DNA of 6,775 nt from Thiohalobacter sp. (GTDB lineage: Bacteria > Pseudomonadota > Gammaproteobacteria > DSM-19610): positions 1 through 6,775 of the forward strand of contig JALWRY010000186.1 in NCBI GenBank assembly GCA_027080445.1, read 5' to 3'. The stretch's first letter is position 1. Each line of letters begins with the position of its first letter. The notes under the pieces are model-generated. The model saw only the letters and a list, made by a program, of their open reading frames with translations. It was not told the origin of the DNA and searched no databases. The position numbers and the translations under genes were made by a program. Of the stretch, positions 1-6,007 are shown in pieces.

Positions 1-430
1 CCTGTAACGCTTCGGGCTGTTCGATCAGGCGCTCGATATAATCCGTGACCAGTTGTTCCGGACTGATGAAAACATCAACCGGCAGGGCTTCCTGGCTGAA
101 CAGCCTGGGGTATTTCAGATACTCGGGCGCACGCACACGGGCAATCTTGATCGGTGTATGAAACAGCGTGTAGGCCACCTGGCAGGCCACCATGTTGGTT
201 TCATCGCTATTGGTGACAGCAAGCACCATGTCGGCATCCTCGGCGCCCGCCTGGGTGAGGATATCCGGATGCGAGGCATGACCGGTCACCGTGCGTATAT
301 CGATGCGATCCTGCAGGTCCATGAGAATGTCGGGCCTGTGGTCGACCACGGTAATATCGTTGGCTTCACTGGCCAGATTCTGGGCGACCGATGACCCCAC
401 CTGCCCGGCACCGAGAATAATAATTTTCAT
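1..430 (-). CDS. trkA: Trk potassium uptake protein TrkA, N-terminal part (cut by window edge)
   Basis: TrkA is the peripheral cytosolic NAD(H)-binding subunit that gates the TrkH/TrkG potassium channel-transporter. The ATG lies at 430–428 and the frame stays open to base 1, giving 143 residues of a protein usually about 458 long, so only the first RCK_N Rossmann domain and the start of what follows are present. Visible features are the N-terminal MKIIILGAGQVG nucleotide-binding loop (GxGxxG, residues 7–12), the acidic residue ending strand 2 (DITVVD, D30), which fits NAD rather than NADP, and the strongly conserved SDETNMVACQVAY and SPEQLV stretches, matching E. coli TrkA as I remember it. 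Only 7 bases separate it from the ntrX stop, so it is very likely cotranscribed with ntrX. No strong Shine-Dalgarno sequence is visible, so translation may be coupled to ntrX. Identity is secure; the C-terminal half cannot be judged. Confidence 0.96.
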   Translation of the reverse strand, partial: MKIIILGAGQVGSSVAQNLASEANDITVVDHRPDILMDLQDRIDIRTVTGHASHPDILTQAGAEDADMVLAVTNSDETNMVACQVAYTLFHTPIKIARVRAPEYLKYPRLFSQEALPVDVFISPEQLVTDYIERLIEQPEALQ

Positions 431-437
431 AAGCTGG

Positions 438-1811
438 TCAGTCGCCGCCTTTCTTGAAATCGATACCCAGACCGCGCAACTTGCGGTACAGGTGTGTTCG
501 CTCCATCCCGACACGCTTGGCGAGCTTGCCAACACTGCCACCCACTTCCTGCAGCTGGTGTTCGAGATAGACCTTTTCAAACTGCTCACGCGCTTCGCGC
601 AGCGGCAGATTGAGGGGCAGGTCGGCGCCTGTCTCACTGCCGGCGACGGGTGCGCGCTCGTGTTGCAAGGCGCCTTCCACCTCCTCAACCTCGATCACCG
701 GACCCTGCCCGAGAATCAGCAGGCGCTGGACCATGTTCTTCAGTTCACGGATATTACCCGGCCAGCCATAATTGCGCAGCCGGTTCTGGGCGGCGATGGA
801 AAACTCCCGGTAAGGCAGGTTTTCCTGTACGACAAAACGGTCGACGTAGTAATTGAGCAACTCAGGCACATCTTCGCTGTGCTCACGCAGCGGCGGCACT
901 TTCAACGGCACCACGTTCAGATGGTAGTACAGGTCTTCGCGGAAAGCCCCGGCCTTGACCGCTTCCTCCAGATCCGTCGAGGTGGTGGCAATGACACGGA
1001 TATCGACCGGCACCGGCTCGGTACCACCCATACGCAGGAAGGAATGGGTCTGGAATACGCTCAGTAAACGGGACTGTGTCTGCATATCCATATCGGAAAT
1101 ATTCCCCAGCAACAGGGTCCCGCCATTGGCCTGTTCGAGGCGCCCGTAGACAATGTTGTTGTCTTCCTCGCTGCCGAACAGTTCGGCGGCCGAATGTTCG
1201 GGCGACATGGAACCGACGGCCACTTCCACGAAAGGCTGGTCACGCAAGCTGCTGTGGGTATGAATATAACGCGCCACCACTTCCTTGCCGGAACCCGGCT
1301 CACCGCTGACCAGCACCCAGGTGGTATGTTGTGCGATACGCTGTGCCTGTTCACGCAGCGACTGCATCACCTCACTCTTGCCGGCCGGTTCGGCGATCGG
1401 CAAGGTCTGGCGTTTCAGGCCCTGGTTTTCCTGCTGCAGTTTTTCGGATTCCAGCGCGCGATTGACGACCAGCAGCAGTTTGGCCAGTGAAATCGGCTTT
1501 TCGATAAAATCATAGGCGCCCAGCCGGGTAGCCTCGACCGCAGTTTCCACTGTCCCGTGACCGGACATCACCACCACCGGGCAGGGCAAACCACCATTTT
1601 CCGACCATTCACGCAACAGCGTGATGCCGTCCACATCATCCATCCAGATATCCAGGAGAATCAGGTCGGGACGACGTTTCCGGCGTGCGTGCCGGGCCTG
1701 TTCCCCGCTCTCGGCAACACTCACCTCGAAACCCTCGTCCTCGAGGATCTCCTTTACCAGATTACGGATGTCCGGCTCGTCATCTACTACCAGAATGTGT
1801 CCGGAAGACAT
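438..1811 (-). CDS. ntrX: NtrX-type response regulator with degenerate AAA+ domain
   Basis: This 457-residue protein has the NtrC-family architecture and is the likely partner of the adjacent NtrY kinase. Residues 5–120 are a receiver domain with acidic pocket D10/D11, phosphoacceptor D54 (LILLDIWMD), S83 and K105 (EKP). Residues 145–382 are an AAA+ domain with Walker A GEPGSGKE (170–177), the FREDL arginine (R291) and a sensor II-like GNIREL (352–357). Residues about 404–450 form a Fis-type helix-turn-helix ending in RTHLYRKLRGLGI. Oddities: the GAFTGA loop expected after ELFG (210–213) is absent; Walker B reads GGTLLLGN (G236, N237) instead of the usual LDE; sensor I reads TTSTDL rather than ATNRDL; YYRLN is YYHLN (H297). 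It is therefore unlikely to activate sigma54 polymerase; NtrX proteins without GAFTGA are known in other Proteobacteria. I call it NtrX by context, architecture and the missing GAFTGA. The ATG at 1811 is the natural start, just before the receiver domain. Confidence 0.9.
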   Translation of the reverse strand: MSSGHILVVDDEPDIRNLVKEILEDEGFEVSVAESGEQARHARRKRRPDLILLDIWMDDVDGITLLREWSENGGLPCPVVVMSGHGTVETAVEATRLGAYDFIEKPISLAKLLLVVNRALESEKLQQENQGLKRQTLPIAEPAGKSEVMQSLREQAQRIAQHTTWVLVSGEPGSGKEVVARYIHTHSSLRDQPFVEVAVGSMSPEHSAAELFGSEEDNNIVYGRLEQANGGTLLLGNISDMDMQTQSRLLSVFQTHSFLRMGGTEPVPVDIRVIATTSTDLEEAVKAGAFREDLYYHLNVVPLKVPPLREHSEDVPELLNYYVDRFVVQENLPYREFSIAAQNRLRNYGWPGNIRELKNMVQRLLILGQGPVIEVEEVEGALQHERAPVAGSETGADLPLNLPLREAREQFEKVYLEHQLQEVGGSVGKLAKRVGMERTHLYRKLRGLGIDFKKGGD

Positions 1812-1877
1812 GTGAGTACCCGTTACTCGCTTGGTTAGGGAAGCCTTTATACGACATTCATGGCGGGGCTGTCGACA
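1812..1877 (-). promoter_or_regulatory. Candidate internal promoter in the ntrY–ntrX gap
   Basis: The 66-bp gap is the largest between genes in the window. Read on the minus strand it has TCGACA at 1875–1870 (five of six matches to TTGACA), an 18-base spacer, and TATAAA at 1851–1846 (five of six matches to TATAAT). A start site would fall near 1839, giving a leader of about 28 bases before the ntrX ATG. This could give ntrX–trkA expression independent of the upstream genes. It is a consensus-by-eye match in a short region; chance is a real alternative. Confidence 0.3.
1814..1828 (-). repeat. Short inverted repeat just before the ntrX start
   Basis: In the mRNA sense the sequence is GAGTA, loop ACGGG, TACTC, a perfect 5-bp stem with a 5-base loop that ends two bases before the ntrX ATG. 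The loop holds the only Shine-Dalgarno-like GGG for this start, so folding could modulate initiation on ntrX. The stem is short and AT-containing, so stability is modest. It could also be a small protein-binding dyad. Confidence 0.3.
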
Positions 1878-4058
1878 TCACGATAAAGCGCGCCGGGTTT
1901 CGGCATGGAATCGCAACTCGATACAGGCGTGGTGCTGGTCGGTATTTTGTGCGCGTATCTGCCCGTTATGCTCTTCGACGATTTTCTTCACGATGGCCAG
2001 CCCAAGCCCCGTACCACGGGTTTTGGTTGTGACATAAGGTTCAAACAGGCGTTCCAGAACCTCGTCGGAAAACCCGCTGCCATTATCGGAAAACGCAATA
2101 TCGATAAAGCGGTCCCCGCCTGCCAGCATCCATTGCGAATGCACCTTCAGTTCACCATCCTCACGATCACGCACCGCTTCCAGGGCATTCTTGAACAAAT
2201 TGTGCAACAACTGGCGCATGCGGCCAGCATCCCCGCTGATCATGGGCGCCGGCTCGGCCAGGTCAAGTTGTATGCGCAGGCTTGACCCCCGGTAAAGTTC
2301 GGCAATATCGCGCAGCAATTCGTGAAGGTCCAGCGGCTCCAGTTGTAACATGGGTGCGCGGGCATAATCACCGAAAGCATTGACCATATCCTTCAGCGTA
2401 TCCACTTGCTGGACAATCGTTCGCGTGGCGCGATCCAGCACCTCGGCCTCCTCCGCGTTCATCGACTTGAGGTATTTATGCCGCAGGCGCTCCGCTGACA
2501 ACTGGATTGGCGTGAGTGGATTCTTGATCTCGTGCGCCAGCCGTCGAGCGACATCGCCCCAGGCCGCATCACGCTGCGCCCGTATCAGGTCGGTCACGTC
2601 ATCAAACACAATCACTTCGCCACCCGACTGTTCCTCGCTCACCGGTAATGCCGTACTGCGGCACATCAGTACGCGCCGGCCTGTACTGTCAAAGAGCGTT
2701 ATCTGCTCCTGCCAGTCGAGTTGCCGGGCGGCATGACGCTTCGCCACCAGCGATAACAGGGGTTCGAGAAATTCGTGCTGCGCCTGAACCTCGGCCAGTG
2801 ACTTGCCAATTTCACGACTGAGGTCGATGCCGAGAATCTGGCAGGCCGCCCCGTTGATGGTACGCAATTCACCCGCGCCATTGATGCTCAGCACGCCCGA
2901 AGACAGGCTGCCGAGTACCGTTTCCAGGTAGGCGCGCTGGCGTTCCACTTCCTGTTGACCACGGTGCGCCTGATCACGTGCGCGGGCAAGGCGACGCGTC
3001 ATATCGTTGAACGATCGCACCAGGAAGCCCAGCTCGTCTTCGCTGGCGACCGGCAGGCGTTTACTGTAGTCCCCCTCGGCCACGGCGCGCGTACCTTCGG
3101 CCAGCACCCCGATCGGCTCGACCATCCGGCGTGCCGAGAAGAATGCCGCCCAAACCGCAGATAACAGGCTCAACACCACCACCAGCGACAGCGTCAGGAT
3201 ATAACTGTATTTAAGTGGCTTACGCAGATAGGCCAGTTTACGATAACGTACTATCTGGCTCTCGACATTACTGGCCAGTCGTCCCAGCCGTTCCGGAATC
3301 GGGTAGAGCGCCTGCAGGGTCAAGGGTTCGGCCACCCGCTTTGAGGTCTTGACGGGCACCACGGCGCGCACGTGCAAACCATTTTCATCGATAGGGTCGA
3401 GACCGACATAGGTGCGTCCCGGGGTCAACGACAGCATGGCCTGGTCTTTGGGACCATGCGGCAGAATATTGGTGCCCTCGACACTGCTGGATGCGACAAT
3501 ACGCCCGTCCATACCGAACACCGTCAACTCGGCCGCACCACTACGCACACGCAGGTCGTACAGGCCGAAGGGCAAAGCCGTTGGCGACATGTCGCCGAGT
3601 TCAGAAGCGACTTTCTCGGTAATCCTGAGTAACTCGCCAAGCCGTACGTCGAGCGAACTGCGGCTGAGTTCCAGCGCGTCGTCCAGCGCCTGCTCGATCT
3701 TGACGTCAAACCAGGAATCGATGCCCCGCTGCAGGAACTGCAGGGAGAAGTAATACACGACGGCAATCGGCACCACGGCCAGTATCACGAAAGTGATAAC
3801 CAGCCGCGATGTCAGACGCGCACCGGGGGCGCGCGCGCGATACTGGGACACCAGCCAGTACAGGTTGCTGCTGATCAGGCCAAGCAACACCACCAGCCCG
3901 AGCGCATTGAGCAATAACAGCCAGGAATACAACTGGCCAAAACGTTCGGAATTATGCGTGGCGTCACTCATCAGAGACAGGGACACCAGCAGGATGCCGA
4001 ACAAAACCAGCATCGGCCAGATACCCAGTCGGGAGCGGTTTACGGCAGCAATGGCCAT
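1878..4058 (-). CDS. ntrY: NtrY-type membrane sensor histidine kinase
   Basis: A 726-residue sensor kinase (from ATG at 4058) that should autophosphorylate and pass phosphate to the NtrX encoded next. Hydrophobic segments at about 12–31, 44–67 and 86–106 precede a probable periplasmic region (about 107–285); a fourth segment (286–308) leads into HAMP (about 309–362), a short coiled stretch, PAS (about 372–495), HisKA with H509 in LAHEIKNPLTP, and HATPase_c with N-box N620/N624, G1 DNGSGF (658–663) and G2 GTGLGLAIV (682–690). All catalytic boxes look intact, and E510–N513 after the histidine fits the ExxN pattern linked to phosphatase activity, so a bifunctional enzyme is plausible. The start is uncertain: the same frame is open to GTG at 4106 (742 residues) and has an ATG at 4085. 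I prefer 4058 because it sits just before the first membrane segment and has AGGG upstream, though with a long spacer. Any choice overlaps the preceding gene (19 to 67 bases), implying coupled translation. The sensed signal is unknown. Confidence 0.92.
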   Translation of the reverse strand: MAIAAVNRSRLGIWPMLVLFGILLVSLSLMSDATHNSERFGQLYSWLLLLNALGLVVLLGLISSNLYWLVSQYRARAPGARLTSRLVITFVILAVVPIAVVYYFSLQFLQRGIDSWFDVKIEQALDDALELSRSSLDVRLGELLRITEKVASELGDMSPTALPFGLYDLRVRSGAAELTVFGMDGRIVASSSVEGTNILPHGPKDQAMLSLTPGRTYVGLDPIDENGLHVRAVVPVKTSKRVAEPLTLQALYPIPERLGRLASNVESQIVRYRKLAYLRKPLKYSYILTLSLVVVLSLLSAVWAAFFSARRMVEPIGVLAEGTRAVAEGDYSKRLPVASEDELGFLVRSFNDMTRRLARARDQAHRGQQEVERQRAYLETVLGSLSSGVLSINGAGELRTINGAACQILGIDLSREIGKSLAEVQAQHEFLEPLLSLVAKRHAARQLDWQEQITLFDSTGRRVLMCRSTALPVSEEQSGGEVIVFDDVTDLIRAQRDAAWGDVARRLAHEIKNPLTPIQLSAERLRHKYLKSMNAEEAEVLDRATRTIVQQVDTLKDMVNAFGDYARAPMLQLEPLDLHELLRDIAELYRGSSLRIQLDLAEPAPMISGDAGRMRQLLHNLFKNALEAVRDREDGELKVHSQWMLAGGDRFIDIAFSDNGSGFSDEVLERLFEPYVTTKTRGTGLGLAIVKKIVEEHNGQIRAQNTDQHHACIELRFHAETRRALS

Positions 4059-4624
4059 CGATGCCAGTCGCCCTGCAGACTCCATTCTGAACCGAGATAG
4101 GCCCACAGGCGGATCGGGGTGGGAAGTGCTTCCACATCAATATCGGCGCGCATGCGTACCCAGTACTTGCGGCCGGGGCGCAACAGGTTTTCATCGATCA
4201 ACGGAAGATCGTACACGTTACCGATAAAGGCCAGCGCCTCGTCCAGGGTACGAAAACTGTGCTGTGTGCCCGTACTCAGTACCTTGACCAGGTAACTTTC
4301 CGTCAGCGCGTGATATTCGAGTTCAAAGCGCTGCACCAGCCTGGCGACGCGTTCATGGAACAGCCACTGGCGTTCACGAATCACCTCAATCTGCAACTCC
4401 AGTACCAGTGGTACACCGTTGCGCAAGGCTTCCTGCAGTGTCGTATTCAGGGTAATTTCAACGTGCGCACCGACACGATAGACGCCATTGACCAGCAGTG
4501 TACGGGTATCGCGAATCTGTACATCACTGGCCCTGGCCGGGGACAGCAGCAAGCAGCAGGGCAACAGCCACAACAGCACCTGCCAGCGACGGCGTGTCGT
4601 GTAGCGGTCGATTGTTGCTGTCAT
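4040..4624 (-). CDS. Exported DUF4390-type protein of unknown function
   Basis: A protein of 194 residues that I assign to the DUF4390 family from its size, position between rsmB and ntrY, and its sequence character; no function is established to my knowledge. The N-terminus has a basic stretch (RYTTRRRW), a hydrophobic core (about 15–29) and an ARA site with cleavage likely after residue 32, a typical Sec signal peptide. The cysteine pair in the core lacks a lipobox context, so it is probably not a lipoprotein. The mature part is a mixed, strand-rich sequence without recognisable catalytic motifs, containing conserved-looking RPGRKYWVRMRADID and a C-terminal SEWSLQGDW. I chose ATG 4624 because GGA lies four bases upstream; an in-frame GTG at 4636 would add four residues and overlap the rsmB stop as GTGA. 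It overlaps the start of ntrY. Genomic pairing with the kinase suggests a periplasmic accessory to NtrY sensing, which is inference. Confidence 0.82.
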   Translation of the reverse strand: MTATIDRYTTRRRWQVLLWLLPCCLLLSPARASDVQIRDTRTLLVNGVYRVGAHVEITLNTTLQEALRNGVPLVLELQIEVIRERQWLFHERVARLVQRFELEYHALTESYLVKVLSTGTQHSFRTLDEALAFIGNVYDLPLIDENLLRPGRKYWVRMRADIDVEALPTPIRLWAYLGSEWSLQGDWHRWPLLP

Positions 4625-4632
4625 GTGTTCCG

Positions 4633-5970
4633 TCACGAGGCGCTTGTCGAACCCTTTATCAGGCGTGCGTAATAAAATCCATCCATGCCCTGCTCACCGG
4701 GTAACAGCTGGCGTCCCACAGATTGCCGACTACCCCATTCCACATCCAGCGGCAGTTCGCGGGCGTCATTCTGTTGCGCCATGAACGCCTCAACGACACC
4801 GGCATTTTCGCTGCGGAACACCGAACAGGTCACGTACAACAGAATACCGCCTGGCGCGAGCAAGGGCCATAGTGCTTTAAGCAGCCGGTGCTGCTGCGCG
4901 GGCAACTGTTGCAAATCCGACGCACGGCGCAAGCACTTGATGTCCGGGTGGCGGCGAACCACGCCACTGGCGGAACAGGGCGCATCGAGGAGAATACGGT
5001 CGAACGGCTGGCCATCCCACCAGTCATCCGTGGCGCCGGCATCGGCACACACACATGCCGCTTTCAGCGCCAGGCGTTGCAGGTTCTCTTCCACCCGCTC
5101 CAGCCGCTGCGCGGTATTGTCCAGCGCCAGCAGCGAGATGTCCGCTTCGCTTTCAGCAATATGCCCGGTCTTGCCGCCCGGCGCCGCACAGGCATCCAGT
5201 ACGCGCTGTCCCGGCGCCAGCCCCAGTTGCCCGGCCGTCAACTGGGCGGCAGCGTCCTGTACCGAGACATCGCCGCTGCGAAAGCCCGGCAGGCTGTCGA
5301 CGGCAACGGGTGTTTCCAGCACGATGCCACTGTCCACGCACGAATGGGGTTGCGCGCCGATGCCGGCATCGGCCAGTCGGGCGAGATAAGCCTGACGGGT
5401 GGATTTTCGGGCATTGACCCGCAGCACCATGGGAGCGCGCCGGTTACCGCCATCCAGAACCTGCATCCAGTCATCCGGCCAGTCGGCCTGTACCTGCCTG
5501 AGCCACCAGTCGGGATACGACCAGCGCGCTGCCGGCACGGCATCGGCCGCCGCCAGTAAGGCCTGCGACTGGCGCAGGGCGCTGCGCAGCACGCCATTCA
5601 CCAGGCCGGCAGCCCAGCGTTTGCCGGAACGGCGCGCCAGATCCACGGTCTCACTCACCGCCGCGTGGTCCGCAGTGTCCAGTAACAGTACCTGGTACAA
5701 ACCGACGAGCAGCAGCGCATGCAGGTCGCGGTCCCTGTTTCGCAAAGGCTTTTGCAACAGTCTGCCGAGGACAAATTCCAGCCGCTCACACCAGCGCAGG
5801 GTACCGAACACCAGTTCGCGGGCAAAGGCGCGATTACGCGGGTCATCGATACCGGCCAGCGCCGTGGTCAGCGAACCGGAAAGCGAATCACCCTGCTCCA
5901 GCACCTGGTACACCAGCGTTGTGGCCAGGGCCCGGGGCTGTTGTACACGGGCGTTCCTGACAGCCATCAT
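4633..5970 (-). CDS. rsmB: 16S rRNA (cytosine(967)-C5)-methyltransferase RsmB
   Basis: RsmB (Sun/Fmu) methylates C967 of 16S rRNA using S-adenosylmethionine, acting on free rRNA before subunit assembly. From ATG 5970 it is 445 residues, against about 429 in E. coli. Residues about 12–135 form the NusB-like RNA-binding domain (ELVFGTLRW, VGLYQ, GLVNGVLR). The catalytic part has the SAM loop DACAAPGGKTGH (259–270), acidic D284 and D310, motif IV DAPCSASG with C332, the conserved RRHPDIK (339–345), and motif VI TCS with C382, the expected nucleophile; C332 should release the product. The C-terminus ends in the typical GFYYARLIK. The frame is open upstream to GTG 5985, but that codon is the last three bases of a hairpin, so ATG 5970 or the adjacent ATG 5967 is more credible; neither has a strong Shine-Dalgarno. 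It follows fmt as in Pseudomonas and E. coli and nearly abuts the DUF4390 gene. Confidence 0.97.
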   Translation of the reverse strand: MMAVRNARVQQPRALATTLVYQVLEQGDSLSGSLTTALAGIDDPRNRAFARELVFGTLRWCERLEFVLGRLLQKPLRNRDRDLHALLLVGLYQVLLLDTADHAAVSETVDLARRSGKRWAAGLVNGVLRSALRQSQALLAAADAVPAARWSYPDWWLRQVQADWPDDWMQVLDGGNRRAPMVLRVNARKSTRQAYLARLADAGIGAQPHSCVDSGIVLETPVAVDSLPGFRSGDVSVQDAAAQLTAGQLGLAPGQRVLDACAAPGGKTGHIAESEADISLLALDNTAQRLERVEENLQRLALKAACVCADAGATDDWWDGQPFDRILLDAPCSASGVVRRHPDIKCLRRASDLQQLPAQQHRLLKALWPLLAPGGILLYVTCSVFRSENAGVVEAFMAQQNDARELPLDVEWGSRQSVGRQLLPGEQGMDGFYYARLIKGSTSAS

Positions 5971-5982
5971 CCCCGCACCCGG

Positions 5983-6005
5983 CACACCGGCGAATGGCCG
6001 GTGTG
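5983..6005 (-). repeat. 9-bp inverted repeat between fmt and rsmB
   Basis: Arms 5983–5991 and 5997–6005 are perfect complements (transcribed as CACACCGGC and GCCGGTGTG) around a 5-base loop. The hairpin begins two bases after the fmt stop and ends 12 bases before the rsmB ATG at 5970. It is GC-rich and should be stable in RNA. No U-run follows (the next bases are CCGGGTGCGGGG), so it is not a standard intrinsic terminator. It may act on RNA processing, stability or rsmB translation; role unproven. Confidence 0.55.
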
Positions 6006-6007
6006 TC

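Noticed and set aside
291..1067. Open frame of 258 codons on the plus strand, antisense to ntrX and trkA
   Set aside because: It lies opposite well-supported domains of NtrX and TrkA, its protein has no recognisable motif, and such shadows are expected in GC-rich coding DNA.
438..1811. Calling the regulator NtrC (GlnG), a classical sigma54 activator
   Set aside because: No GAFTGA loop, altered Walker B, and an adjacent NtrY-type membrane kinase with HAMP and PAS rather than a soluble NtrB all favour NtrX.
3828..3841. Alternating GC run as a simple repeat or Z-DNA signal
   Set aside because: It is short and fully explained as Arg/Ala codons in the cytosolic loop after the second membrane segment of NtrY.
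4685..5389. Open frame of 234 codons on the plus strand opposite rsmB
   Set aside because: Low-complexity Ser/Arg/Ala-rich translation, opposite conserved RsmB catalytic motifs; a codon-bias shadow. Its neighbour at 5399–6082 is rejected for the same reason.
5983..6005. fmt–rsmB hairpin as an intrinsic terminator
   Set aside because: On the transcribed strand the stem is followed by a GC-rich run, with no U-tract on the correct side, so it is listed only as an inverted repeat.
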